Assembly: GCA_017979445.1 (NCBI GenBank) | Contig: CM030715.1 | Coordinates: 32,609,756-32,673,755 of the forward strand | From: Akebia trifoliata | Taxonomy: Eukaryota; Streptophyta; Magnoliopsida; Ranunculales; Lardizabalaceae | Reading direction: 5' to 3' | DNA: 64,000 bases | Part shown: positions 1 through 12,924 of the stretch, piece after piece | Position numbering within the stretch: position 1 is the first letter of the stretch | How the letters are laid out: the number at the start of each line of letters is the position of its first letter | The notes under the pieces: model-generated | Told to the model about the DNA's origin: nothing | What the model saw: the letters and a program-made list of their open reading frames with translations, nothing else | Databases searched by the model: none | Program-made: the position numbers and the translations under genes

Positions 1-80
1 TAGGAAAACGCTGCAGTAACATTAAATTTGACATCGATCCACACATTCCTGATGTGGATGTACGTACGGAACCATATATG
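1..80. repeat. Foldback family A, partial copy
   Basis: Starts within GCTGCAGTAACATTAAATTTG and matches the left half of the complete family A copy at 55451-55636, including the TGATGTGGATGTACG section. Cut by the window edge or an internal deletion. Confidence 0.6.
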
Positions 81-90
81 TTTTTTTTTA

Positions 91-268
91 AATGCTCGAA
101 TGACACAGGGTTTTTACTGTGATTCTCACAAATCTGATGTAGGGTGTGCACATAATCATAGACGTATTTTCTCGTGATACGAGTAAAAACCTCTATGGTT
201 ATGCATGCATGTCCACGTTAGAATTGTGAGAATCACAGTAAATCCTGTATCACCCCAGCACGACTCTT
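91..268. repeat. Foldback family A MITE-like copy
   Basis: Near-palindrome of about 180 bp: GTGATTCTCACAAATCTGAT at the left and GTGAGAATCACAG at the right, ending in CCCAGCACGACTCTT. The centre holds the conserved GATACGAGTAAAAA core of the family. Confidence 0.7.
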
Positions 269-290
269 TTTTTTTTTTTTTTTTTCTTTT

Positions 291-471
291 GAAAAATACT
301 GAAATGACATAGTACTTATCGCAATTCTCACAAGTCTGAAGTGCGATGTGCACGTAATCATGGATGTGTTTCCTCGTGATACGAGTAAAAATCATCTACG
401 GTTATGTATGCATGTCCACGTCAAAATTGTGAGGATCGATTTCAATTCTAATGTTTCTCCAGCACGACTCA
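291..471. repeat. Foldback family A MITE-like copy (adjacent second copy)
   Basis: Same layout as 91-268, about 75-80 percent alike by eye: GCAATTCTCACAAGTCTGA at the left, the GATACGAGTAAAAATCATCT core, and a right end CTCCAGCACGACTCATTA. The pair stands head to tail with a T-run between. Confidence 0.7.
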
Positions 472-783
472 TTAGAGAATCATTATCTCGATCAAAGTTA
501 TTTTGAGACTTTCACTCACTCTTTTGTGATCTTCAACTTGAATATTTTTTTAATTGAAATTTAATTGATTTTTGTTGAACATGCCCAAATCATCTTTGTA
601 AACTTTTTTTTAATTTATCGCGTATTAGAACTACTACGACATTTTCCCTAATGCCTTTGATTAAAAAAGTAGTGTCGAAGTGAAATTTGTATTAAAAAAT
701 ACTTAAAACAAAATAATTATTTTTATATGAGGAATGACACTATCATGTAATATAATATTTTTATTTTAACATATTATATCTGC

Positions 784-1266
784 TAGGGTACAACTTGGTT
801 TGGTTTGAGATCAAATTAGAACAGAACCGACATAGGTCTGCTCTACTAAATAAGAATCAGAACCGAATCAAATTCCATTAGAACCAAATTGAACTAAAGT
901 CAGTTTGATTCGGTTTGTTTCTACCGATTGTTAATATCCTATAAATTATAAGTAATATTTTTTAATGAAATATAATAAACATAAAATGATCACTAATCTA
1001 TCCATAAAAAGTCATTAATTTATCCATAGAAATCACTACCAGTATACATCCTAACTCCTAAAATAATTCATAATTATATATATATATTTATTACATAGCG
1101 ATCCGGTTCTATACAAGTTTTATTCAAGAACCAAACCAAATTTGATCGGTTCTCCATTTTCATAATCTGGAACCGAACCCCCACTTGTTCTAAACTGAAT
1201 CAAACAACCCCAAAGCTATTGATTTGATTCGATTTTCGATTTGAACCAGACCAAGTTGTACCCCTA
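784..1266. mobile_element. hAT-type MITE (483 bp)
   Basis: Terminal inverted repeats TAGGGTACAACTTGGTTTGG and, reversed from the far end, TAGGGGTACAACTTGGTCTG. The flanks are ATATCTGC and ATATTTGC, an 8-bp duplication with one mismatch, as expected for hAT elements. No coding capacity. Confidence 0.8.
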
Positions 1267-2030
1267 ATATTTGCTAGAGAAAAGGGTTACTATTCCCACA
1301 CCAACTCTTACTAACGCCTCACCAACTGTGCACCATTTTTTTTGGGTGATTTACATGGGAATTTGTGCGGCATTAGTAAAAGTTGTCGTGGCAATAGCAG
1401 CTCTCAAAGAAAATTAAAAAATGCTTGCACATGAGCCAGCCCCAATGTGGGTTCTTCACCCTTTTAGAAGAATCATCGTCTGACATAGGACATTAGGTTT
1501 AACAATCAACTAAACCAAGATCCCAGTCAAGTTCAGGAAAAACAACTGACATGCCCAAAAACAATAAGCATTTATAACACTATATTAACCTTAGATGATG
1601 TCTAGCATAGACCATTAGAGTGCAAAGCAATAGATGTCAATATTATACAAGAAGCAAATGAATGAGAATTTAATTAGATCTCAATCTGATGCCAAGTTTG
1701 ACATGATTTCTCGCTTGATCCCAAAAAGAAGTCTATATGTAGAAGTTGCGATCATCTCATAAAAAATACTACAGTGCGGTATGTGATGGCTGACGGGTGG
1801 AACCATTAAATGATACTTATAATGAATTTCCCACATTTGGAAACTAAATGTATCTTGCAAATAAATAATAAATTAGATTTCTATCACTGGACCCAAAACA
1901 AAAATTCTGAGTTGATGTCCATGGGAGAGCATCACGCCCGTAAATAGAGAAAAATAGTCGAGACTTGCAACGGCACATGGCTCAATACAAAGCACAGAAG
2001 ATGATGATGGTGTGTGGGGATGGAGTAGGT
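1267..2030. other. Gene-free stretch downstream of GET3A
   Basis: AT-rich sequence containing the presumed 3' UTR of the minus-strand GET3A gene at its right end. I see no other gene and no repeat I can delimit. Confidence 0.4.
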
Positions 2031-5000
2031 TTAGACCTTTTGTTTTCCTTTTCTCATTGTTTCTAGCTCTTCTTCAGCCTCCTTTAATTGCATCCTTAGT
2101 GTGGATACTCTCTGCTCAAGCTCTTCTATTGTGCCTTTCGATGTGGAGGGCTCGTATGGTGTTACAAAATTATGTGAAAACTCTTCCAGAGCTGCAACTC
2201 CACAAACCTGCGAAAACTCAGTTCCCATCAGTGCAAGACAACGGAAATTTTGAATGACAGAAAATAATTTCTAGATGGGGATGTAATTATTATACCTCTT
2301 CTGGAAGTAATGGTAACTTAGTAATGTTGAAGTCATCATACAACATGTAGAACTGATCGAGATATTTTTTTTGCATCCGCATACGTGCTTTTAGCAACTT
2401 GGATTCAACAGCTACAAGAATAATAGACCAATTAGTTAAGTGAACGTAGTTTCTAGATGGGGGTGTCCAAGTATGAGTACACCCCCTATACAAGGGCTTG
2501 AATGAACATGGAAAATGCACCTTCGTTGTAAAGAACTTGGTTAATGATGATATTGTGAGTGTCGATCTCAAACTTTGAGAGTTCTTGCACGAGCCTCTCT
2601 GTTTCATAGAGAGAAAGGAATTCGGGGATGCAAACACAGACAAAAGTAGTCAAGTCCTGTTAAGAAAAATAAACGTAAGTTATCAAGAAGGCTATTGATG
2701 TTGCCATAAATTTATATGGTGATGCCATATACATTGAAATGCTAGCATTAGTTCTATATAAATTCATAGTAGCCCAATGGGAGAGATTGAAGTTGAGATC
2801 TTACTGGATCCTTGAATTGCTTATTAACTTGTTCAATTACATCTTTCATGCCCTCAAGCTTTCCTACGATTGCATCCTCCCCAAATTCATCACCAACGCC
2901 AAACATACGAGTCACCTGTCGTGGAAAGCCATCAATACTTGTCAGTTGCCTAATTAGATACATAATAGATAGAACCAATTGCAAATGATCTCATCATTGT
3001 TAACGGTAACAGATAAACTGGTAAATTCAATATTTGAATGAGCATGCAACCAACTAATGTCAATTACTGCTAGAAAATAAAAGATAATTGAAAGTATTTG
3101 AAGTAGGTGATGTGTGCAGACTGACATCACAGTTGTATCAAATGAAAAAGTAAAAAAATGACACTAAGCAATAGCTTGATGTTTTCTTCTGGTATTTGCT
3201 CTTGGACATGGCTAGATAGAAGCAATATAAAATTTCAATGTTAATTTCCCACTCCCTTCCCCAACATACATATACATTCATCATCATAAACAGTTTCGCA
3301 ATAAAATTATTTCCTGTTCACCACCACCATCATTTCACAATGACTTATCCCAAGTATTTGGTCAGGGGCGGAGCCAGAATTTTGCCTATGTGAGGGCAAC
3401 TAAAAGTAGAAATTTTTTGTGGGGGCAACTACGAGTGGAATTTTTTTTTGTGGGGACAATAGTGGCAGATTTCTTTATCCGCCGCTAATATCTGTCACGA
3501 TAACTCCTTAATCTATGAACTTAGAAAATTCTTGTGGGGGCAAGTGCCTCCATTGCCCTCCCTTTAAATCCGCCCCTGATTTGGTGGATCCTGTTATGCC
3601 ATTCAGTTCTATCCAGATCCATATGGTATGTGGCTTCAAATATTTTCTACCTGTCACAATCAACAATATTTCAGCCCTCCTCACACCCTTTAGAACCTTC
3701 AACATGCACCAAAACTATCCTTCTCAAAGGTTCTCTCCTTAATATTCCGGGCTATTCCTTCTATCATTTGTCAGACCCTTCATGTAAACAGTGCAGTTAA
3801 GGGCGAAAGGTGCACTTAAGGCGCAAAGGCCTCTTGGTACCCGAGGCGAAAGGTGAGACGCATGCCTAAGTGAAGCAAGGCACAATAAAATTATAATATA
3901 ATTCTGAAATTATAAAATTCAAAAAAAAAGAAAGTAGTGAAAGATAGGTTTTAGATATTTTTCGATTACAACATTATAAATATGAGTTTTATAAACAAGG
4001 TAAAGTATTCATCCAATACTTCGAAAAGAAGAAGAATGATCAACAGTAGCTACGAAATTAGTGAGGATGAATAAGAAAAAGGAAAGAAGTCTAAGCAGGC
4101 AAACAACATGTGTCGTTGCTGCTACAACACAACAACAATTAAGGCTGTCAATGGGCAGGTTTCAGGTTTCGTCTGGGCTTGGTTGAGCCCTAACCCAACC
4201 CTAATGGGCTCGGGCCGAATATAGAAATGACAATGTAAAATTAAACATTTTTAATGGTAAAAAATGTACTTTCCAAATAAATCTTTCGTGTCCATAGTAT
4301 TAAATTTCGACGTATTTCCACGAAATATACTGAAATATCTCCATTTCCACAAGTTCCAACATGAAATTTAACCGACAATTTCTTTTTGTATATATTTCGG
4401 TGGAAATCACTATTCATTTAGTGAAATATTTCAATGAATAGTGAATTTCGGGCAAATTTATCATTTTATAGGTATAAATTGCAATATTTAGGTGGAAATA
4501 TTTCGATCAATAGTAAATTTCAACCGAAAATTTTCTCTTTTGAAAAAAACATATAATTGCTTTTAGGAAGAACTTGTAAATTATACATAGTATTAACTAA
4601 TAAAAATTGCATACAACATTCATCAATTAGTATAAATGAATTATGATTAGTTAGTTATATATATCATCTTATTTTAATGTATTCTAAGCATATTAGTACG
4701 TTTATATAAGCATGCATACAATCAACCATGTTTCAATTAGTTGGATACATTAGCAATTTATTCATACTTATTCAAAAAATAAAAGAAATATAATTACACA
4801 TGAATGCAATACTTAATAGTTTCTTCATTTTAATGTCTCACATATTAAGTTGTGTAGTTGATGCAACATTATTATTGTTATTTCCACTATCAGCTTCTCA
4901 ATACATGTGCTTATGTGTAGCAAAATGTTGTTGATATTCAATTTCTCACTCCATATGGTAGTTTATTGTATTTTGATGACTTAATGAGTGTGTTTTAATG

Positions 5001-8000
5001 CCTATTTTATCATTTCCTACAGGGTTAATAAAAATTTCATCAATATTTTTGTCATTTCCATCATTCCAAAAATTGTATTCATTTCCATATTCATCGAAAT
5101 ATTTCCATTTCCAGACTAACCGAAATAGACACCGAAATCGAAATTTAATACCTTGCTTGTGTGTAAAGACTATATAAATAAAATACATTTATTTTATCCA
5201 ATCTTGAGCGAGGTGTGCACTTTGAACCCTAACTGAGGTGTAGTCAAGGCATGTACCTTGGCATGCCTCACTTACACTGTGCCCCTCCTCACATTTATTA
5301 AGGCACCTTCAGTCTGCTCTGCCTTGAGGCATGCCTGAGCTGCACCAAGATGCTCACCTTGACTACACTGCATGTAAAGAGTGCTTAATTACGAGTAGAA
5401 GCGTGATAATTGACACCTGTACTCATTCCTGGATAACCAAGTGGCTAGAGGAAACGTGTACTAGTCATTCTTAAGCTCGGGCTCTGACATTGACAACCAG
5501 AGGAATTAAATCAGATGCTTAACGACACATTCATGAGAGAATGGATACCCTTCATCATATAGAACCTCGTTAGCAGGATACAAGAGATTTTCATTAAAGC
5601 AACTTGATCCATTTACACATATCAAGAAACTAGATGATGGTCTAGTCTTTCTTTGAAGACCACGTGTGCAGCTTTAGGTCAAGTTGAAGTAATTCTGCAC
5701 TCACTGCCTGAGGCAATCAATCAGATAACTTGCTCAAAGGATGCAACAGTCCAGCAACATGCTGAAAGATTTTCTAAGCCATTCTACCAAGATTTGATCT
5801 CTTCTCTATCAATTACAAATTGAAGAGGATAAACTATATGGCCTACAAAATCCAGAGAAGTGATAGAGTGAAGTTGTAATAAGTAGTCGACTGTGAACAA
5901 AACCTAACAAAGAAGATTTGATCTCTTCTCTATCAATTACAAATTGAAGAGGATAAACTATATGGCCTACAAAATCCAGAGAAGTGATAGAGTGAAGTTG
6001 TAATAAGTAGTCGACTGTGAACAAAACCTAACAGAGAAGGCATATTATTTATAATGGCAGATATCTTTTTTCCTTTTCACAAAGTGAAGAAAAGGAAAAA
6101 AAAAAAAAACTTGAAAGAAACAGAAGTGAAAAAACTAGAAAAGAATGAACAAATAGTGTGTGACAGGTAAGGAAAACCAAGTCGAAGAGTATCTCAATAT
6201 GTAGGTCATATGGATCTGAACATACATCAACATAAAGATTTTAATCTTAAAAATGGACCTTAATATATATTAGCATCTACATCTAGAGCTATGTATTGAG
6301 CTAGAATGTTCATAACAACAGGGAATTAGATTAAAAACAACTATAGGCTGGAATAAGGATACGTATAATAATGTTGATGTAAATAGGAATCCAAAATGAC
6401 CAATCTGAAAATGGCAACAAACAACTACAAGGAGAAATCATAAGGAAACTGAGAGAAAAGAGAAGAAATGGATATATATATATATTTATATGTAAAAAAT
6501 TTATTGATAGAGATGGATAGATTGATGATGGAGATAGTTATAATAGATTATGGAGGGAACTCTTTGTTGACTGTACAGTGCAGAAAACTTGGTTTCTGGT
6601 GGACTGGTGATCCAGGGGCATCTCCACACTAGGTGGGGCCAATTGGTTGGGTGGTCCATGAGGTAGAACCCATAAGGGGGAGGGCTTTGATTGCTTACAC
6701 TGGGCTGAGATAGAGGAATTAATCTTACACTCCTCAGCAATTCGTGGCTTTTATGGAGTATTGGTTAATATCCTGCATCAAATGAGCCGAGGAGGTCTCG
6801 TGTTTGAGTCTCCTCGACGTGGGTTGATGATGCATGGGCATCTTGTTGGGTGGGGCTCGTTGGTGAGTTGGGACCCATTAAGGGGGAGGGCTTAACCGAG
6901 TACTTTGAGCTATGAGATAAAAGAATTAATGCGGCCTTTGTGAAGTATTAGTTAATGTCCTGCATCACCTGACACAAAATTAAGTGCAACACAGGTGGTG
7001 GTTGATTCCAAAACTCAAGCCTGAAAGTCTAATCGATCTATTGAGATAAATGCATTGTAGGGGCGCCTGATGTTTCTTTACTTACAAAAGTAATAAAAAA
7101 TGGAGAATATAGAAAATTCAACCCCTAGGGTCAATCCCAGACATTGGGCTTCCCAAAAACTCTAAACCATCAACTTAAATAAATAAAAAAATAAAAACCA
7201 TCTCTAAAAGAAAATATATAAAAACAACCTTTCATTCTGTTTTATAGGTAAAGGGTGAGTGATTAGCAAGTGAAGTTGGGTTTTTTTTATTATTTTTGAC
7301 AAGTGTAAGCCTTATTAAGAAAAGAAGAAAGATACAAAGGGTCGGTTGAGGTGACCAACCAAAAGAAAGCTAACTACCATACAACAAGTCCCATCTAAAT
7401 ACAAAATCCTCGAAGAACAACCCTTTAAATTCGAGGTTTAACTTGCTCCAAAAAAACAGCAACCCAGATCACAAGCTCATAAATGAGAGACCTTGTTTGT
7501 GTATATCAAATGTGGTCCAAGAAATCTTACTAAAAGAAAAAAAAGGTAAGCTGTAGAAGAATGAATAAGATTAGGAAGAAGGTGAAGATTAACCAAAGAA
7601 ACACCGGTAGAAAAGCAGAAACAAATATGGAAAAATGATGTTATGAGCTTAGAATTCAAAAGCCAAAACTCAGTGATCTGTCATCCCTTGAGGATCCAAA
7701 GAGAGAACTTTACATCAAAAGCTACTCCCATACCATGGAAACCTATCAAGCTACTCCGCCTTGTTTTCATGTACTTTTTCCCCTGATTTAATGAATTTTA
7801 TATGTATCAAAAAAACCTATACCAGAAAAAATGAAATAAAAATTTCAAAGTGAGAAGGTGGGTCACTTGACCCATCGCTACTATCCATTGAGATATCAGA
7901 ACAACAATAATTGGAACAAAAAAATCCCTATAAATTTGTATTCCTTGTGTAAAAACACTAATAACATCAAAGTTACATTTCAGAATCAGCTATTACTCAA

Positions 8001-10500
8001 CTCCCAGTAATATTAACTTAATATAGCTATAACCTGAGGGGTCATTAAGAGTGGGAAATATCAAATATTGCTCTTTATAAGAACTTGACAAGTACCTGAT
8101 TAATTAGGCCACCAAATTTATTTTTCAAGGTCATCATTTTCCCGAGCCCCTTCTCAAGTGTTGATGGGAACTGCAAAAGTCGCAGTGTATGGCCAGTTGG
8201 AGCTGTATCGAACACTATAACAGAGTAATCCATTGTCTGCACTAACCTGCAGGATGAAAATAATGTCATAAACCATACTTTCCTTATGATGACAAGGCAG
8301 AGGTAGATGTTACCATGAACATCATATAGGCAACTAGACCATAAGTATTTAAAACAAAAAGTTCACCTAAAAGCATTTTCTTTGACGGTCATTGATAGCA
8401 CAAGGAAATGAGACAAGGTAGTTTTAGAAATCAGTTTCACCAGATATCAGCCAATTTTGACATTTCTAGCCATATCAAAAATATATAATAAAGAAATATG
8501 GACCGCCCATTTAACATTAAATTGTATTGAGCAGCCCAATATACATATTTTTATTTTATTTTCTTGATAAGTATAAATCTACTGAGATTGAAAATAAAAA
8601 TAAATAAATGTTACAACAAATATATTGTTGTTAAAAAATCTACATGCATTAATATATGCAACCTCTACCATCCCCTTCAACCCCTCTCCCCAAAAATCTA
8701 TGCCAAGTTGCCAATAATCAGCAACCCTAGATTTTTCCCTCCAGGCTTCAATAATGTTCTACGTTATAAACTTAATTTGAACAAGCATTAATAATGTTCT
8801 ACGTTCAATATTGTTGTTAAAAAATCTACATGCATTAATATATGCAACCTCTACCATCCCCTTCAACCCCTCTCCCCAAAAATCTATGCCAAGTTGCCAA
8901 TGATCAGCAACCCTAGATTTTTCCCTCCAGGCTTCAATAATGTTCTACGTTATAAACTTAATTTGAACAAGACCCCCCCCCCCCCCCAAACCCCCCAAAC
9001 CACACACACAAAACCCACAGTACCAAAACAAAATCTACAACTTAAGCTAAGTATGTGTGGATAATGATACCATCAATTTTGTGGGCTACGGAAATTCTCA
9101 ATCCCCACAAATAGTAGTCAATATTGCAGGCTAGAAAAAATCACAATTCCTCCAAAAGATATGCCTCTTTGATTTTTTTCCTTCGACGATGATTAATATT
9201 TTCCTCACTTAGTTGGGCTCATTTTCAATGGTTGGAGAGTTCCTAGAAGATCCTTAGCTAAACAAGACCACCATCACTGAAGTTATTCTAATTTTGAAGT
9301 GTTATTCTCTCATAGCCTGGGTATACATTTGGTAGTTAGTTTTTTTTTTAAATTTAAATAAAGAGATTTTACTAAAGAAAGGTGGTCGAGAAATGCACTT
9401 GTTGTGAAGCCTATCTCAAGACACCATGGAAAAAATGCACTTGCAACTTTCATCCCACCAATATTCATTACTTAAAGTCCCTAATTAATTTAACCAAATA
9501 ACAATTAGAAGTTTGCCAGTCTTGGAAACATCTTTTAGGAGCAAACGATGAAATAAATAATCACCAACATTTCTCAATCCAATCAAAGAAGAAACACCAT
9601 ATATATTGGTTCTGTATATGATAGAGGAGAAAAGGAGGGCATACTTGAGCATCTCAGCAAAGCTCATGGCCTCATCAATGCCAGGTATTGCATTTGCTAA
9701 CTCAGAAAGAAAGCTATCCATCCCTTCCACGTTGGGCAATTCATCATTTTCAACATTGGGATCCACCTCCTGAAAAAAAAAAAGGATTAAAATTCTAACC
9801 CTACTTAATTATTAACAATAGTGCAAAAAAACAATCAAAATATTACTCCCAAGTAACTCGACAAACAGATAACGAGTAGAGAAATTTTAACTAAAATTCA
9901 AGAATCGGTCAGCATTTATTATTGCAAGTTCGTAAACATGAAAACTAAAACCACAAAAAACACATAAAAAACCCAAATTCAGGAAATGCAAATTGAACAA
10001 ATACTTCCAAAAACACACACAACTTTGCCAATCAAATACACAAAAGATCCCAAATTTGCAAATTCAACATAAACAAAATACTAAGAGACGTGTCCAGCCC
10101 GAACCCATTAAAAAAAATCCAAAATTACAATAAAATATAAGTTAAAAACAACAAATTGGAGAAAGTTGTACAATTCCAACACATAGAAGACCTAAATTGA
10201 GAAAAATTGAATCTTTTTAAGGAGAGGAGACGACAATACCATGGCAAAGAGATTGGAGAAACCATTGACCAAAGTGGGTGTTTTGGTGAACCTCTGCTGA
10301 AACGCATCACTGAGATTGTGAGCTGGGTCGGTTGAGATGATAAGAACAGAGGATCGAACCCTAGAGAGAAGGATCGAAATTATCGAACTGCACGTAGTCT
10401 TGCCCACACCACCTTTCCCTCCAACGAAAACCCATTTGAGACTTTCTTGGTCCAATATGTTCTGCACTGTCGCTTCTGGTATTTCTTGATCTGTCGCCAT
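2031..10500 (-). CDS. GET3A: GET3A/ASNA1-type ATPase for tail-anchored protein targeting (7 exons)
   Basis: Seven coding exons join in frame with GT-AG introns: 10500-10240, 9769-9645, 8246-8096, 2915-2805, 2656-2521, 2411-2296 and 2207-2031, giving 358 aa, close to the roughly 350 aa usual for the family. Family role: a cytosolic homodimeric ATPase that binds tail-anchored membrane proteins after release from the ribosome and delivers them to the ER receptor. Visible motifs are the deviant P-loop [10 protein letters not shown] (residues 27-36), switch [11 protein letters not shown] (58-67) with Asp58 as the expected catalytic residue, and switch [17 protein letters not shown] (142-156). The C-terminus (about 325-358) is a charged, coiled-coil-like extension. 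Where fungal and animal homologues have a CxxC zinc motif, this protein reads ESKLLKAR, so no zinc site is visible. Intron 3 is 5.2 kb and carries several transposons. The start is the ATG at 10500, shortly upstream of the P-loop. Cytosolic GET3A is favoured because there is no transit peptide. Confidence 0.95.
3363..3578. mobile_element. hAT-type MITE in GET3A intron 3 (216 bp)
   Basis: Ends CAGGGGCGGAGCC and, reversed, CAGGGGCGGATTT. ATTTGGT flanks both ends, a 7-8 bp duplication. The inside is built from GTGGGGGCAA modules. The same family in opposite orientation lies at 20027-20277. Confidence 0.85.
4295..5153. mobile_element. Terminal-inverted-repeat element in GET3A intron 3
   Basis: Ends AGTATTAAATTTCGAC and, reversed, AAGGTATTAAATTTCGAT, with extended inverted similarity inside (ACGAAATAT, ATATTTCG, CGGTGGAAAT). 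About 860 bp, no coding capacity. It sits inside an older repeat whose halves (about 3790-3880 and 5200-5370) share GGCATGCCT- and AAGGTGCACTTAAGG-like blocks. Confidence 0.6.
5791..6038. repeat. Tandem duplication, 2 x 124 bp
   Basis: The block beginning GATTTGATCTCTTCTC at 5791 is repeated at 5915 almost without change, including the GTAGTCGACTGTGAACAAAA section. High identity implies a recent event. It lies in GET3A intron 3. Confidence 0.9.
6540..6975 (+). mobile_element. Two head-to-tail SINE-like copies
   Basis: Two related units of about 200 bp share GTATTGGTTAATATCCTGCA (6757 and again about 6945), a GGGGGAGGGCTT block (6674 and 6882) and a GAATTAAT block. The second unit holds CGTGTTTGAGTCTCC, which resembles an RNA polymerase III box B. 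A SINE origin is inferred from that box; no clear box A or poly(A) tail was found. Confidence 0.4.
8624..8971. repeat. Near-perfect tandem duplication, 2 x 162 bp
   Basis: 8624-8785 and 8810-8971 are identical apart from about one base (AATAATC versus AATGATC). They are separated by a 24-bp piece that repeats CATTAATAATGTTCTACGTT. The right copy ends in a 17-bp C-run (8973-8989). Located in GET3A intron 2. Confidence 0.9.
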
Positions 10501-10830
10501 TATTAAACAGAGTTCGAAAAACCAAAAAAACAGAGAGAAGTATCCGATCTTCTCTTAAGTTTTAAATTTTAATAGAATCGAATCTGAATTCTGAAAAGAA
10601 GTAGAAGTTAAAAGTAATGGAAATAATTACAGAAATCGTATGCAGAGAGACTATAGAGATTAGAGATGACTCGCAAGTCGCAGCGGAGGGCTGGAGGAGG
10701 CTTTCGTATTGGGATCGACTGTTTGCACACCACTCATTACCAATTGCACCCCATCACTTAAAAATTCCCCATTTCACTCCATTCTTCTTCCCAACCATGC
10801 CACATAAATTATTGTGATTTAATCATTCTT
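10501..10830 (-). promoter_or_regulatory. Presumed 5' UTR and promoter of the GET3A gene
   Basis: This is the sequence immediately upstream of the GET3A ATG on the minus strand. It is AT-rich near the gene and has no convincing TATA box that I can point to. A 66-codon plus-strand reading frame here has no recognisable domain and is not called as a gene. The extent is inferred from position only. Confidence 0.3.
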
Positions 10831-11332
10831 GTATAGTCTAATTTACTGGCAAATATCACAAATCTCTTGTAACCACCATACATTCGGGTTGGTAAACCAA
10901 GGAGGGCAAACTCATTGGAATCCATGTTGACACTTCGGATTAATTAGTAATCATAGAATTCCAAGAGATAGGATCTAAGCATAGACTCTTATCAATTTAT
11001 AATCAAAGCCTAAATAGAGACTGGAAGATCAATACCTTCAATTGGTGCACGAGAGAACATGAGCAAAATCAATAACATGAAAAATAACGCACGAACATAT
11101 ATAGAAGCCATGGGAAGATGAATAAGCCCCTAGATCATAAGATTATCATAATGAAGTAGAATTAGTAGGTTGAAATCGAGGTTTTAAAACAAGTATTTTT
11201 TTTAATGATAGAGTGCAACCAACAACAAGTGGTGTGCAACTAGTCAATCCCTTTCGTATTTGTTTGTGTCTGCTAATGTGCTCAATGGGTGTACAGACAG
11301 AAGGTACACTATTGATTGTGTAAGACAATCAA

Positions 11333-11879
11333 AATGGGTGTGAATGGCTACCTATTTAGCTGAAAGTGAATTGGAGACGGTTGGTTCTACTTGTGGGTAT
11401 TCGGAATCGATTTATTTTTTCATTTTTTTTAATATTATAGATGATTTAAGATATTCTTTTATTTCAAAACTAATGCATGTTTTATAAAACTCTTTAATTT
11501 TTTTATTTAAATTATAGATGGAAGGTTAAAATGAGCTTTCTCTTCTAAAAATTTATTATCTTTAAAGAAGATAAATTTATTACTTTTTTTGGGTTCCTTC
11601 TACTCTCCTTCCTTTTTAGGGTTGTGCTTTGCAAGCGTTGCCTTTTCTTAAAGGCAAATACATATTTTTTCATTATAAATATATATTTGTTCTTGAGAAT
11701 CAAAACCAATGGATACCTGTATTTTTTTGGTGGTTCCGTTTCCATTTATTTTGAAATTGGAATTGGAATCCAAAAATAAAATAAAATTTATGGTTCTAAG
11801 CGCATTACCGAAAAAACATAATGTTTATGATTCTATGTGCCTTAGGAACCGAACTGGAACCAATCTATTGACACCACTA
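11333..11879. mobile_element. Older hAT-type element, same family as 42042-42710
   Basis: Degenerate ends (ATGGGTGTGAATGG and, at the right, TCTATTGACACCACTA) and an internal block CGGAATCGATTTATTTT match the copy at 42042-42710. No target duplication survives, so it is older. Confidence 0.6.
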
Positions 11880-12028
11880 ACTTGGTGGTTTCCTCATCTC
11901 TTAATATCTTAGCATGACTCTGCCAACCAAACACATTGATTAATTTAATTATTGTGTCAATAGTATATTGTATTGACTCACACATATAACTGGAGGGGGG
12001 GGGGGGGCAGTTTTGTGCGGTAACTTAA

Positions 12029-12632
12029 CAAGACATTTAGTAAACTTTTCTTTCTAATTGGTCCCTCGTACTGTCGAGTTCACAAATTTTACTATCAAAC
12101 TTGATGCTTTTGTATGTAGTGTTGAGTTCAAAAAATTTACTGTCGAGTTCAACCACTTTATATTTATTGTTGAACTATACACTTTTTAATTATTGTTGAG
12201 TTCATCACTTTTTAAATAAAAAGTGGTGAACTCAACATTGGTAAAACCCACCCATTTTCAAATTTTGAGTTTTTACGACTAAAATACATAGAAAAATCAA
12301 CTAAAAACTTGAGATAACAATTTATGTATATTATTTCAACCCAAAAGAACCATTCTTGATCAATTTTCATCCAAAATCTAATAAAAAAAGTGAAAAAAAA
12401 TCCTAGTGTTTTTACATATATTTTCAAATTGTTTGAAAAAACCTTTGAAAATTACTTTTTTCTTAAATCCTTTTTGAAGGAATGGAGTCTTTGAAACTCG
12501 ATTGAGATGTCAAAAATCAAATTTTTGAGTGATAACGATGAATTCAAACGGTTAAGACATTCCATCGTAAGAAATGTGGGAAATGAGGTCTACGGACCGT
12601 TTAAAAAGAAAGAGTTTACTAAATGTCCTGCC
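12029..12632. mobile_element. Terminal-inverted-repeat element, intergenic
   Basis: The ends are inverted copies: ACAAGACATTTAGTAAAC at the left and GTTTACTAAATGTCCTG at the right. Inside are several GTTGAGTTCA motifs and a hairpin at 12189-12236. No open frame of note. Superfamily not identified. Confidence 0.55.
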
Positions 12633-12702
12633 AAGCAACAATTGAAAACTTAGGGACTATTTAGAAAGAAACCCATCCATGAGGGTCCTTTAAGTAATAA
12701 TA

Positions 12703-12915
12703 ACTGGTATCCCAGTCCATAGACCAGTCTTGTCCAAGGAGTAGTCTCGGGGCACATGCAACTCTCGCCCATTACACGCACCAGGTAAGTGAGGGTGCAC
12801 CCTCGTGGGTGGCCCCTGAGAAATTAATGCTCATGCTGGGTATCAAACTCACGACCTACAGGCGTTAACCTCTTATCTCTCGATCCGAAATTGCTCATAC
12901 TTAGTACAACCCAAC
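12703..12915 (-). mobile_element. Au-like tRNA-derived SINE, copy 1
   Basis: Matches the other four copies over the GGTGCACCCTCG, GGCCCCTGAG, ATTAATGCTCATGCTGGG and tRNA-like sections. On the minus strand the order is tRNA-like head, then body, then tail. It abuts the hAT element that starts at 12925. Confidence 0.7.
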
Positions 12916-12924
12916 TCTTATATG

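Noticed and set aside
2012..2257. 81-codon plus-strand hydrophobic frame
   Set aside because: Antisense shadow of the last GET3A exon.
10617..10817. Divergent small gene sharing the GET3A promoter
   Set aside because: 66 codons, no domain, and the sequence fits ordinary upstream DNA.
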